Origin: Bacillota bacterium
Lineage (GTDB): Bacteria; Bacillota_I; Bacilli_A; Acholeplasmatales; Acholeplasmataceae
Reading direction: 5' to 3'
Assembly: GCA_018817915.1 (NCBI GenBank)
Contig: JAHISX010000053.1
Coordinates: forward strand, 23,327 to 87,326
Length of the DNA stretch: 64,000 nt
Part shown: one piece after another, positions 55,605-63,992 of the stretch
Position numbering within the stretch: the stretch's first letter is position 1
How the letters are laid out: every line of letters starts with the position of its first letter
Translations under genes and position numbers: made by a program
The notes under the pieces: generated by a model
Databases searched by the model: none
Seen by the model: only the letters and a program-made list of their open reading frames with translations
What the model was told of the DNA's origin: nothing

Positions 55605-56545
55605 AAGTTCTCATCCCCTAAATATTGACTGATGATATATGCTCTCCAATTTTTTAGGAATGTTTGTAAATCCGTACCAAAGATGCGCTTCATATCATTT
55701 GGATGGTTTACAAAATCGTTGAGTGCATGGTACCCATGATTTTTAACCATATAGTCGATTAATGAATAGGCTAATTCGTGCCTATTACTTTCTCTAAATA
55801 ATTGGAAATTTTCAGATAAATTGTTTAAATTAAGATGATTAATCATCTCACTGTTTTTAATCAATGAATCTTTGATTTCATCAAAAGTTAGCCATTGACT
55901 TTCATATGCAGAAATACCTTGTTGAAGCCAATAGGGTAAATTTGGATTCATTTGGTAAAGAATAGATTCAGTTAGAATATGATGTAATAATCGATTGGAA
56001 ATACGATTTGTAAATGTTTCTTTTGGTGCTACATGAAGTATATTCCACATGGATGCTACTCGAACCCATGATGGTGCTGAAGTCATCCCTAATGCAGAAA
56101 AAAGACGATTTTGACTTGAGTGTAGATAGATAGATTGTTTTTGAGTGAACTGAAAATCAAGATGATGTGATAAAGTTTCTAAATCAATTTCGATTGTTGA
56201 TGATAATTGATGAATAAATTCTTGATCATCATTGCCATAGAAAATAAAATGTTCTGTTTCGTAGTTCATTTTCCCACCATAAATCATATGAATGATAGAT
56301 TTCATTTCATTTAATACGCATTGTTTTTCTGTTACTAAAGGAAAATAGACTCTTTTATTATTTTCTAGTCTGAATCCTATAACACCTTTATCAACAAGAC
56401 GTGAAATAAATGTTTTGATTGTCGTTGGTGACCAGGTGTTAATTGATGCAGTTTGACTTATGATTTGGGCAGACGATTGTGGACTGTTCCCCCAAAGGAT
56501 ACGCATGATTTGCCATTCAGATTCTGTAATTTTCTCATCTTTCAT
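55601..56545 (-). CDS. BlaI-type repressor fused to a degenerate peptidase-MA-like domain
   Basis: A 314-residue protein. Residues 1-75 form a BlaI/MecI winged helix (ITESEWQIMRILWGNSPQSSAQII, WSPTTIKTFISRLVDKGVIG). The remaining ~240 residues look like a gluzincin (peptidase MA) domain: the HExxH site appears as HILTE, and the usual WLxEGxAEY is WLQQGISAY, so the metal ligands and base are lost. I start at the ATG 6 bases after GGAGG rather than the TTG two codons upstream. It lies behind a BlaI-like operator and ahead of the S41 lipoprotein gene, which it probably regulates together with itself. Confidence 0.7.
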   Translation of the reverse strand: MKDEKITESEWQIMRILWGNSPQSSAQIISQTASINTWSPTTIKTFISRLVDKGVIGFRLENNKRVYFPLVTEKQCVLNEMKSIIHMIYGGKMNYETEHFIFYGNDDQEFIHQLSSTIEIDLETLSHHLDFQFTQKQSIYLHSSQNRLFSALGMTSAPSWVRVASMWNILHVAPKETFTNRISNRLLHHILTESILYQMNPNLPYWLQQGISAYESQWLTFDEIKDSLIKNSEMINHLNLNNLSENFQLFRESNRHELAYSLIDYMVKNHGYHALNDFVNHPNDMKRIFGTDLQTFLKNWRAYIISQYLGDENL

Positions 56546-56558
56546 ATACAACCTCCGA

Positions 56559-56574
56559 GACTACAAGTGTAGTC
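56559..56574. promoter_or_regulatory. BlaI-like operator
   Basis: GACTACA-AG-TGTAGTC is a perfect inverted repeat containing the TACA/TGTA halves typical of BlaI/MecI operators. It covers the predicted transcript start of the BlaI-fusion gene. Confidence 0.7.
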
Positions 56575-56583
56575 CATATATTA

Positions 56584-56612
56584 AAGATACATCTTTCTCG
56601 TATTGATGTCAA
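56584..56612 (-). promoter_or_regulatory. Promoter of the BlaI-fusion/S41 operon
   Basis: On the reverse strand TTGACA (56607-56612) and TATCTT (56584-56589) with 17-base spacing. Confidence 0.65.
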
Positions 56613-56721
56613 GTGTATTTTAGATAAATTTATTTTTATATCCTTTATTTTCCTAGAAATAAATATCTGATTTTACTGTTTATAAAAAAAGACAGTTCTT
56701 TAATCAACTGCCTGTGATGAA

Positions 56722-56748
56722 TAAAAAAAAGACATATTTCCATATGTC
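56722..56748 (-). terminator. Terminator of yneF
   Basis: GACATAT-GGAA-ATATGTC on the reverse strand followed by a T run; a weaker second hairpin (CAGTT/AACTG) with T tract lies at 56684-56710. Confidence 0.78.
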
Positions 56749-56759
56749 ATTTTTAAAGA

Positions 56760-56981
56760 CTATTTGTATTGATTCATTGAAGCTAAGATTTGACGAACTT
56801 GTTTTTCTGATGGGGTTCTTCCCATTTGTCTCATCATTTCTCTGATCATCATTTCATTAACAGGTGGATTTTTCTCCAAGTACTTTTTAAACCAAGCTCT
56901 TGCAAGGAAAAAACCAATTGCCCCACCAACGAGTAATGCAACAACCAATAATACGATAAATAACCAAATTGCTATTGACAC
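56760..56981 (-). CDS. yneF: UPF0154 (YneF) membrane protein
   Basis: A 73-residue protein with one N-terminal membrane segment (residues 5-28) followed by [30 protein letters not shown], split around the conserved NPP, and [11 protein letters not shown]. This matches UPF0154/YneF of Firmicutes and mollicutes over its full length. Function is unknown. It is a single-gene unit between the BlaI locus and a divergent membrane protein gene. Confidence 0.88.
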   Translation of the reverse strand: MSIAIWLFIVLLVVALLVGGAIGFFLARAWFKKYLEKNPPVNEMMIREMMRQMGRTPSEKQVRQILASMNQYK

Positions 56982-57054
56982 TTAAACCACTCCTCACTTG
57001 CTATATTTATTTTACTTGATTCATCGCTAAAAAACAAGCATAAAGGAGTACTGT

Positions 57055-57083
57055 TTGACATATTCACATAATTTGTTTATAAT
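57055..57083 (+). promoter_or_regulatory. Promoter of the 57.1-kb membrane protein gene
   Basis: TTGACA (57055-57060) and TATAAT (57078-57083) with 17-base spacing, both perfect consensus. Confidence 0.85.
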
Positions 57084-57116
57084 GTGTTCGAAACCTACAT
57101 TCTAAAGGGGAAAAAC

Positions 57117-57959
57117 ATGAACTATATTGTCGATTTTATCATTAATAGCGCCAGTTATTTTATTATGGCATACTTTGTTTATAGCATCCTAGGAAGAAAT
57201 AGAAAAATATCGGTTATTGGTTTATCTATTTTACTTGCTGTTGAGCTATTTAATTTTATTGGTGGCATACTTCTAAATATCGATATAAAGATAATGATTC
57301 TTTATTTTGTAGCTACTGTCCTACCTGTTTTAGTCGCTTTATATGGCTTTTTAAGAATTACTGGAGGTCTACCTTCATTCAGAGTTAAATTCAAAGGAAA
57401 GAAACTCAAAGGTATATCAGGTGATATACAACCCAAATATTTATCATCAATCTTTAGTTATATTTCAATTGTTGGTTCATTAACCTTTGGTATTCTTGCC
57501 TATTTCTATATTGAGGATTATATGAAGTATGTCATTATTGGTGTTCTGACATTATCCTTTATATTTGGCATCTATATGGTCATCACGAATGCTCAAATAG
57601 AATCAGAAAAAGTAATCTTAATTATTGGTAGAAATAAGGAAAAGATATACAATTACGACATTCCTAAAAATAAACAGCGCGTTGTGATTGCTGATTTCTT
57701 TAACAATCCAAATTATATTGTTGATCCAATTGGTATTGCCATCTTAAAACAAGAAGATAAAAAAATAGAAAAACATTATTTGTACTGGATTGCTACTGGT
57801 GATCAAATTGATGTCAAAGGTACTGATCTTAAAGAGATTACACTTCTTAGTTATAAGGATGATTTAGATCATTTTGAGAAATACCATTTCCGCTCTTTGA
57901 CTTTTCAAGTTGGTAGAATGGGAAAAGCAGAATTGCTTACAAATAAGCGCATAAAATAA
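57117..57959 (+). CDS. Membrane protein of unknown function
   Basis: A 280-residue protein I do not recognise. It has about five hydrophobic segments (residues 5-25, 32-52, 58-80, 115-135, 140-160), a short basic loop, and a soluble C-terminal half with alternating strands (VILIIGRNKEKIYNYDIP, VVIADFFNNPNYIVDP). AAAGGGG lies before ATG 57117; an in-frame ATG at 57084 would be at the promoter's -10 box. The consensus promoter suggests strong constitutive expression. It is convergent with rsmD. Confidence 0.65.
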   Translation: MNYIVDFIINSASYFIMAYFVYSILGRNRKISVIGLSILLAVELFNFIGGILLNIDIKIMILYFVATVLPVLVALYGFLRITGGLPSFRVKFKGKKLKGISGDIQPKYLSSIFSYISIVGSLTFGILAYFYIEDYMKYVIIGVLTLSFIFGIYMVITNAQIESEKVILIIGRNKEKIYNYDIPKNKQRVVIADFFNNPNYIVDPIGIAILKQEDKKIEKHYLYWIATGDQIDVKGTDLKEITLLSYKDDLDHFEKYHFRSLTFQVGRMGKAELLTNKRIK

Positions 57960-57987
57960 GGACCTTCGAGAAGGTCCTATTTTTTTT
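57959..57987. terminator. Terminator between the membrane protein gene and rsmD
   Basis: AGGACCTT-CGAG-AAGGTCCT followed by a T run on the plus strand; it lies at the stop of rsmD on the other strand. Confidence 0.82.
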
Positions 57988-58516
57988 GATAAATGGTAAT
58001 TCGTTTGATGCCATAGACACGTTCTTTAATCTTAACCAAAGATGCTATCTCTTCATCAAGTATTACTTGTTTTTTTGATTCACAGACAATCAGTGCATTT
58101 TTGACTAAATGTGGATCAAGTTTTTCTAAAACTTCTTTATAGACAATAAAATCATATGGTGGATCAATAAAGACAACATCAAAAAGCATGGTCTCATCCA
58201 TTGTATTTAAAAAGCGCATGTAATCCTTTAAACTGACAGAAACATGCTCCATTTCATTTAATATTTTCGCGTTTTCGATGATGGTTTTAATTGCATCTCG
58301 ATCATGATCGACTGCATATAAAAATGATGCACCTCTTGAGATAGCTTCTAAGCCATATGCACCTGAACCAGCAAATAAGTCGAGTACAACACCATCAAGT
58401 GTTCCACCAAGCATATTAAACACTGATTCTTTAACCATATCAGCAGTTTCTCTCGTTGTTACTTTGCCTACACGCACCAAATTTCTTCCTCGGTGCTTTC
58501 CACCAATAATCCTCAT
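57977..58516 (-). CDS. rsmD: 16S rRNA (guanine-966-N2)-methyltransferase
   Basis: A 179-residue SAM-dependent methyltransferase of the RsmD family: MRIIGGKHRGRNL, TRETADMVKESVFNML, the SAM-binding LDLFAGSGAYGLEAISRGA and the catalytic VFIDPPYD. It methylates G966 of 16S rRNA. It overlaps copZ by four bases, an unusual partner for a copper gene; the usual neighbour is coaD. Confidence 0.94.
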   Translation of the reverse strand: MRIIGGKHRGRNLVRVGKVTTRETADMVKESVFNMLGGTLDGVVLDLFAGSGAYGLEAISRGASFLYAVDHDRDAIKTIIENAKILNEMEHVSVSLKDYMRFLNTMDETMLFDVVFIDPPYDFIVYKEVLEKLDPHLVKNALIVCESKKQVILDEEIASLVKIKERVYGIKRITIYQKK

Positions 58517-58698
58517 ACTTCTGGATTATATCCGGCTTTTTTTACTGCTTCTAATACTTTTTCTAAATCTTTTTCATTCTTAAAATTAACTGATTTATCG
58601 ACTAAACTTACTTGAGCATTTAAACCACTTACCAATAATGACTTTTGAATCGTCATCACGCAATGATTGCATGACATATCTGGAACTTTTACTTTCAT
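58513..58698 (-). CDS. copZ: Copper chaperone CopZ (HMA domain)
   Basis: A 61-residue single heavy-metal-associated domain with the metal site MSCNHC and the beta-alpha-beta pattern ending KKAGYNPEV. It would carry Cu(I) to the adjacent CopA ATPase. It starts 3 bases after copA and overlaps rsmD. Confidence 0.88.
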   Translation of the reverse strand: MKVKVPDMSCNHCVMTIQKSLLVSGLNAQVSLVDKSVNFKNEKDLEKVLEAVKKAGYNPEV

Positions 58699-58701
58699 TT
58701 T

Positions 58702-60870
58702 CTATTCCTCCACGGGTATATTTTTAAACTTAAATAAATTAAGACTTAAAGCGTTTAAGACAACCATAATACTTGAAAATCCCATACCAATACCTGCAAG
58801 TGATGGATTGAGTAACCCATATGCTGCAAGAGGTATCATAACAATATTATACGCAAATGCCCAAAAGAAATTCAAGTAAATATTTTTTAATGTAGCAAGA
58901 GATAAATCAATTGCTTTAATTACTAAACCTAAATCATAACTCATGAGAGTTACATCTGATGTATCAATAGCAATATCACTACCACTACCAACAGCAAATC
59001 CTACATCAGCCATTTTTAATGCAGGTGCATCATTAATACCATCACCAACAAATGCTACAATCTTTCCTGTCTTTTGTATTTCGAGAATCTTTTCCGCTTT
59101 TTCATGCGGTAAGACTTCAGCAAATACATGTTCAATACCTAAAATAGATGCGATATATTGAGCAGTTATTTCTTGATCACCTGTAATCATATAAGGTGTA
59201 ATATTTCTTTTCTTTAATTCAGTGATAACACCTTTAGCTGTTTCTTTAATAGGATCTTCAACAGCAATCATATTGACGATTTCTAAATCAACTACTGTGA
59301 AGAATACGGTTTTACCTTGACTTAAGTATAATTTATAATCAAATGCACTTGGCACTAGATTTAAGTCTTTTAGCATATTAGGTGATCCCACATAAACTTC
59401 CTTTTGATTGATTGTTCCTTTAACACCTTTACCAAGCATAACTTCAAAGTCAGTCACTTCTAAATAATCATCTTCATATGCATCTGTAATTGCTTTTGCA
59501 ATGGGATGGTTTGAATGTTTTTCTAGTGATGCTGAATAAGCTAATGTCTTCTTATCACCTAAGAAGTCACTTAATTCTGGGTGACCTTTGGTCAAAGTTC
59601 CTGTTTTATCAAATGCGATGGCACTTATTTTATTTGCGATTTCAAAGAATTCTCCACCTTTATATAAGATACCTTCTTTAAATGCTATACCACTACCTAC
59701 TGAAATGGATGTCGGTGTTGCGAGTCCTAAAGCACATGGACATGAAATTACTAAGACTGCAATAGCAGGAGCAAATGCAACACTTAAGCCGTAACCACCA
59801 TTGACTACAAATGCCCATAAAACAAAGACGGTTAAACTGATGAATACTACAACTGGAACAAATAAAGCAGCAACCTTATCAGCAAGTCTTTGTGCTTTTG
59901 GTTTAATTAAAGCAGTATCTTCAACCATTTGAATGATATTTGCAAGTACTGTATCTGATCCTACAGCGGTTACTTTAATTTCTAGTGTTTCTATCATATT
60001 TAAGGTTGAACCTATGACTTGATCGCCTACTTCTTTGAATGCTGGCATTGGTTCACCAGTAATCATGGCTTCGTCAACATAACTCTTACCTTTTAAGATG
60101 ATTCCATCTAGACCAATTTTCTCATTGGCTAAGACTGAAATAATATCTCCTGGTTTCACATCATCTACTGGCAACATCATCTCTTGACCATCTCTTATGA
60201 CACGAGCTTCTTTAGCACTTAAGCTGATTAATGATTGTAAAGCATTACTTGTTTTTTCTTTCACTCTATTTTCAAAGAAATTTCCGATCATAACCATGAA
60301 GATGATGACTGCAGTTGTTTCAAAATAAAGGTCAGGCATTTGATGCATCGCTTGACTTGTATAACTTAAAGTTTGATAGATACTAAAGATGTAAGCAGCA
60401 CTTGTTCCCAGAACAACTAGTGTGTCCATCCCAAGATTTCGACCTTTAATTTGGTGATAGGTTGCTTGGAAAAATCTTCTACCCACATAAAATAAAATCG
60501 GTGTAGCAATAGCCCATTGAACATAGCCATTCATTAAGAAGTCAGGGACATAAACCTTAATACCTAAATGGACAAACATGGTCCATAAAAGTGGGAAGGT
60601 TAGAATGCCTGCTAAAATGAGATCAATTAGATCTCTTTTCTTAGCTTTTTCTTGTTCTTCACTATTCAAAATTGGATAATACCCAATGATTCTTAAATGA
60701 TTAGCTATTTGATCCACATCATACTGAGTTTCATCATAATTAAAGATGACTTTTTTTGATGTGACAAGTACCTTTGCATCGATGCCATCTAATGTATCAA
60801 AATAAGTTTCAATTGATTTTGCGCATTGAGCACATGTAATGTTACTTACTTTTATTGTTTTTCTTGTCAT
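58702..60870 (-). CDS. copA: Copper-exporting P-type ATPase
   Basis: A 722-residue P1B-type ATPase. One N-terminal HMA domain (ITCAQCAKS), the TGES-like motif as TGEP (MITGEPMP), the transmembrane metal site SCPCALGLATP, phosphorylation site DKTGTLTKG, HP motif SNHPIA and hinge GDGINDAPALKMAD are all present. The CPC motif indicates Cu(I)/Ag(I) export. A dyad typical of MerR-family operators lies about 60 bases upstream. With copZ it forms a copper-resistance unit. Confidence 0.94.
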   Translation of the reverse strand: MTRKTIKVSNITCAQCAKSIETYFDTLDGIDAKVLVTSKKVIFNYDETQYDVDQIANHLRIIGYYPILNSEEQEKAKKRDLIDLILAGILTFPLLWTMFVHLGIKVYVPDFLMNGYVQWAIATPILFYVGRRFFQATYHQIKGRNLGMDTLVVLGTSAAYIFSIYQTLSYTSQAMHQMPDLYFETTAVIIFMVMIGNFFENRVKEKTSNALQSLISLSAKEARVIRDGQEMMLPVDDVKPGDIISVLANEKIGLDGIILKGKSYVDEAMITGEPMPAFKEVGDQVIGSTLNMIETLEIKVTAVGSDTVLANIIQMVEDTALIKPKAQRLADKVAALFVPVVVFISLTVFVLWAFVVNGGYGLSVAFAPAIAVLVISCPCALGLATPTSISVGSGIAFKEGILYKGGEFFEIANKISAIAFDKTGTLTKGHPELSDFLGDKKTLAYSASLEKHSNHPIAKAITDAYEDDYLEVTDFEVMLGKGVKGTINQKEVYVGSPNMLKDLNLVPSAFDYKLYLSQGKTVFFTVVDLEIVNMIAVEDPIKETAKGVITELKKRNITPYMITGDQEITAQYIASILGIEHVFAEVLPHEKAEKILEIQKTGKIVAFVGDGINDAPALKMADVGFAVGSGSDIAIDTSDVTLMSYDLGLVIKAIDLSLATLKNIYLNFFWAFAYNIVMIPLAAYGLLNPSLAGIGMGFSSIMVVLNALSLNLFKFKNIPVEE

Positions 60871-60926
60871 ATGATCTGCCTTTATCTTTCTAGGTTGGTC
60901 AAATATATCACATGAGTAACCAAACT

Positions 60927-60943
60927 CTATACCTTAAGTATAG
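60927..60943. promoter_or_regulatory. MerR-type dyad upstream of copA
   Basis: CTATAC-CTTAA-GTATAG is a perfect 6-bp dyad with 5-base centre, similar to operators of metal-responsive MerR regulators. I could not fit -35 and -10 boxes around it convincingly, and no merR gene is in the window. Confidence 0.45.
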
Positions 60944-60964
60944 TCTATCATTGATACTATCTCA

Positions 60965-60988
60965 AATAAAAAGCACTCTAGGAGTGCT
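60965..60988 (-). terminator. Terminator of the M42 peptidase gene
   Basis: AGCACTC-CTA-GAGTGCT on the reverse strand followed by TTTTTATTT. Confidence 0.82.
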
Positions 60989-61008
60989 AATTGTTGATAT
61001 CTATCTTT

Positions 61009-62067
61009 TTAGAAATTGAGGATTTGATCGACTGTTTTTCGATCTAGTTTTTTAATGATTGCAACAACCAGTTTGATCGTATTTTCATAATCATCAAAAT
61101 GGATGATTGATGTATGCGAATGTAAGTATCTAGTAGGAATACAGATTGATAACCCTGCAGCGCCTTGATGAGCCAAATGCATATGACCAGCATCTGTTCT
61201 ACCAACATTGATAAATCCTTCTTGATAAGGAATATTTTCTTCTTTTGCTGTTTCTATAGCAAGACTTCTTAAAGCTTGATTAGGAATGAGTCCACTATCA
61301 TATAATAAAATTTGTGGGCCTTTGCCTAAAGATTGTTCGATGGGATCTCCACCAGGAACATCTGTACCTAATCCAGAGTCAATTGCGATTGCAATTTCAG
61401 GTTGAACTACATATGAACTCGTTTTTGCTCCTCTTAAGCCAACTTCTTCTTGAACTGTAAAAGTTCCAAATAGTTGATTTGGATGATCTTTTAATCTTTT
61501 TAACACTTCAATGACGACAGCACTACCAATTCTGTTGTCCCAAGCTTTACCAAGTAAATATTTTGGGTTACCCAAAACTCTAAATTCAGTATGTGGTGTG
61601 ACCATATTTCCTGGTTCAACACCAAGAGCTAATGCTTCTTCTTTGGATGAAACACCTAAATCTAAGTACATCGTATCAATTGGAAGTGCATTATTCTTTT
61701 TATCTGCAGGAATCAAATGTGGTGGCTTGACGCCAGTCACTGCAAAAACAACACCTTTTTTAGTGGAAATTTCCCAAACTTGAGCGAGCATAACTTGAGA
61801 AAACCATCCTCCTAAAGTTTGAAAATTAACAAAACCTTCTTTTGTAATCTGAGTAACCAAAAGACCTACTTCATCCATATGACCAGCAATCATGACTCTA
61901 GGGCCATCTTGTTTTTTAATGCCAATCACAGAACCTAATTGATCATAAGTTACTTCATCAACAGAATCTGTGATTTCAGAAACAATATATTGACTGACTT
62001 TCTTCTCATTGCCTGGAACACCAGGTAATGTTGATAAATTCTTGAGTATTTTATAAGCATCATTCAT
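61009..62067 (-). CDS. M42-family aminopeptidase
   Basis: A 352-residue dinuclear metallo-aminopeptidase (glutamyl/PepA-like, once called endoglucanase M). Metal ligands and catalytic residues are visible in IAGHMDEVGL, GKAWDNRIGSAV (Asp), TVQEEVGLRGAK (Glu-Glu) and AIDSGLGTD, with the last His in CIPTRYLHSHTS. It would trim cytoplasmic peptides. TATAAT at 62096-62101 (reverse strand) gives it its own promoter after the small RNA. Confidence 0.92.
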   Translation of the reverse strand: MNDAYKILKNLSTLPGVPGNEKKVSQYIVSEITDSVDEVTYDQLGSVIGIKKQDGPRVMIAGHMDEVGLLVTQITKEGFVNFQTLGGWFSQVMLAQVWEISTKKGVVFAVTGVKPPHLIPADKKNNALPIDTMYLDLGVSSKEEALALGVEPGNMVTPHTEFRVLGNPKYLLGKAWDNRIGSAVVIEVLKRLKDHPNQLFGTFTVQEEVGLRGAKTSSYVVQPEIAIAIDSGLGTDVPGGDPIEQSLGKGPQILLYDSGLIPNQALRSLAIETAKEENIPYQEGFINVGRTDAGHMHLAHQGAAGLSICIPTRYLHSHTSIIHFDDYENTIKLVVAIIKKLDRKTVDQILNF

Positions 62068-62117
62068 GATAATTACCTCTTTTTCACTATTAGAAATTAT
62101 ATCATATTTTTTTGCAT

Positions 62118-62266
62118 AAAAAAAGCCTAGAAAGCGGTGAGAACGAAATAGTTCAGGGGGGAGTTAACTTTTCGATGTATCGGGATTCCAATTTCTCGGC
62201 TTTCACGCCAACATCGTTTTAACTTCCAATTAAAAGCTTTGGGTTCCACGGTTGCTCCCTAGGTTC
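62118..62266 (-). ncRNA. Rod-shaped small RNA, possibly 6S RNA
   Basis: An independent transcript of about 150 bases is predicted from a strong promoter to a T run. Its ends pair: CCUAGGGAGC with GCUUUCUAGG (two G:U), then GUGGAAC with GUUC-U-CAC. After a central bubble of about 15 bases on each side come GG-AGUUAA with UUAACUCC, CGAUGU with ACAUCG, and an apical GGC-GUGAAA-GCC. A long rod with a central open bubble is the 6S RNA architecture. I see no diagnostic conserved sequence, so the class is inference; a leader of the M42 gene is the alternative. Confidence 0.5.
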
Positions 62267-62272
62267 ATCTTC

Positions 62273-62301
62273 AATTTATCACTAACACTACTTTTTGTCA
62301 A
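62273..62301 (-). promoter_or_regulatory. Promoter of the small RNA
   Basis: On the reverse strand TTGACA (62296-62301) and TAAATT (62273-62278) with 17-base spacing. Confidence 0.7.
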
Positions 62302-62302
62302 G

Positions 62303-62336
62303 TAAAATAAAAGCGCTTTCTAAGAATAGCGCTCTT
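62303..62336 (-). terminator. Terminator of the 62.4-kb membrane protein gene
   Basis: AGCGCT, loop ATTCTTAGAA and AGCGCT on the reverse strand, followed by TTTATTTT; it directly precedes the small-RNA promoter. Confidence 0.7.
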
Positions 62337-62380
62337 TATTAAATAAATTCTATCTTATTTTATAAGATAATGAGAAATGA

Positions 62381-63838
62381 CTAATAATAAACTGATACGC
62401 GTACAAATTTACCATGATGAATTAAAAGCGATAAGAGCAGCTCGCGAATCTTAGATTCAATCATATAGTCCACATTGATACATGGTATATCGATTCGGAC
62501 AGTATTATAAGCTTCATCACTGAGTTCATCTAATTCAGTCACTGAGTACTCTTTACTAAATGATTCGAGCTCATCATCAAGTTCGAAGTAAACGATGAAA
62601 CTAATGATAATTTTAGTCTTAATTTCTAGTTCTTTGAGTAGACCTGCTAAGCTTTGAGCTCTTGCAATAATATAATTTGTCCGATGAAAAAACATTTGTT
62701 CATAATTTTCTTTATTTGGGTCAAATTCAGCACGTGTTGTAACTGCCATTTTGAACTTAGCTTCTAAGAATAATTTAAAGCGATCAACCCTTTTTTCGCC
62801 CTTTTCATGAAAATGAGCATATAAGTAAATCGTATTTTGTTTATGAGAATATGCAGTGATGATTAATTTAAAATAATTTGCATAAACTAAGATATCGTGG
62901 AAATACTTTTGAAATTCTTCAAGAGAAACTCTGATTTGATATTCTGCACATAAAGTAAACGTTTCATTATAAACCAAAGGTTCAAATAAAGCATTAGCAA
63001 AAACTTCCCTTTGATCTTCTACATCAAAGTAATGATAACTTTCATAAGCAACTCTTTGATAGAAATTAACAAGTTCTACGATTGATACAACAATACCTAA
63101 GATGACAAATGAACCGGCAAAGCTATATTTGATTGCTGCCGGGAAATCTGAGACCATAAATAAATAAATCACCGGAGGAAATAAGGATACAACGAGTGTT
63201 CTAAATGTTGAAGTAAATCCCTTCTTAAACATGAAGAATGCTAAGATAAAGACAATAATGATGATGTAAAAGATGAAAAAGTGCATCCAGTTAAAATTAT
63301 CTAAAGAGTTCGCTATTGAGTTAATACTTAAGATAAATAGGAAAATCCCTAAAGAGAAAAGTAGGAGAGTTGTTAATTGTCTTGTATGCAAATACCAACT
63401 CTTCGTATATAATTTTCTAGCTTGAGGTAAATGATAAAAGTTTTTCATTTCTCTTGTGTAAGAGAAAAATGGCCAATAGGATCCTCTAATACTAAATCTA
63501 ACAGGCAAAACATCTTCGTCGTTTAAATTGGTTTCTAAATATGTTTCAAAACTTGACAAAGGGTTGAGTACAACAAGTAAAGTACCAACAATAACCACAG
63601 GCAAATGATAAGGATCAGCTAATAGGAATAAAAATAATGCTGTGATGGCTCCATAAATTGAGTAAATAATCAATTTAGGCACACCACCAAACACATAAAC
63701 ACCAATATAAACCATCGCTACAATTGCAGATATCATAAAAATGCCTTGACCTTTTAAATTAAATAGTATCAAAGAAAGTGGTATGAAAATTAAGATTAAA
63801 ATGGTAAGTGAACCTGCTATAACTATTCGTCTTTTCAT
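62381..63838 (-). CDS. Large membrane protein of unknown function
   Basis: A 485-residue protein I do not recognise. About eight hydrophobic segments occupy residues 5-95 and 160-265 (four in each group, separated by a ~60-residue soluble loop), followed by a ~220-residue cytoplasmic C-terminal region of mixed alpha/beta pattern (VLVYANYFKLIITAYSH, TKIIISFIVYFELDDE). I start at the ATG complementary to 63836-63838 behind AGGGG. It has its own terminator. No catalytic motif is visible. Confidence 0.65.
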   Translation of the reverse strand: MKRRIVIAGSLTILILIFIPLSLILFNLKGQGIFMISAIVAMVYIGVYVFGGVPKLIIYSIYGAITALFLFLLADPYHLPVVIVGTLLVVLNPLSSFETYLETNLNDEDVLPVRFSIRGSYWPFFSYTREMKNFYHLPQARKLYTKSWYLHTRQLTTLLLFSLGIFLFILSINSIANSLDNFNWMHFFIFYIIIIVFILAFFMFKKGFTSTFRTLVVSLFPPVIYLFMVSDFPAAIKYSFAGSFVILGIVVSIVELVNFYQRVAYESYHYFDVEDQREVFANALFEPLVYNETFTLCAEYQIRVSLEEFQKYFHDILVYANYFKLIITAYSHKQNTIYLYAHFHEKGEKRVDRFKLFLEAKFKMAVTTRAEFDPNKENYEQMFFHRTNYIIARAQSLAGLLKELEIKTKIIISFIVYFELDDELESFSKEYSVTELDELSDEAYNTVRIDIPCINVDYMIESKIRELLLSLLIHHGKFVRVSVYY

Positions 63839-63860
63839 AAATAAGCCCCTGAATATATTA

Positions 63861-63892
63861 GGTAGTGTCAAAAATTGATTTTTTTGACCTAC
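63861..63892. repeat. Possible insertion-sequence end
   Basis: GGTAGTGTCAAAAA and TTTTTTGACCTAC form an inverted repeat with a short loop, about 100 bases before a gene that starts at the window edge. A terminal inverted repeat often sits at this distance from a transposase start, but the partner end is outside the window. Confidence 0.3.
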
Positions 63893-63992
63893 TTTTCTTC
63901 ATATTTTTATACTCTTTAAGATAATAAAAAGAGTAGTTAATCCCGTGTTATAATGAATGTGCGAACATCACATATAAGGAGATCAACTACCT

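Noticed and set aside
62303..62336. AAAGCGCTTTC near 62.31 kb as a second cre site
   Set aside because: It is one arm of a hairpin followed by a T tract on the reverse strand, so it is better explained as a terminator.
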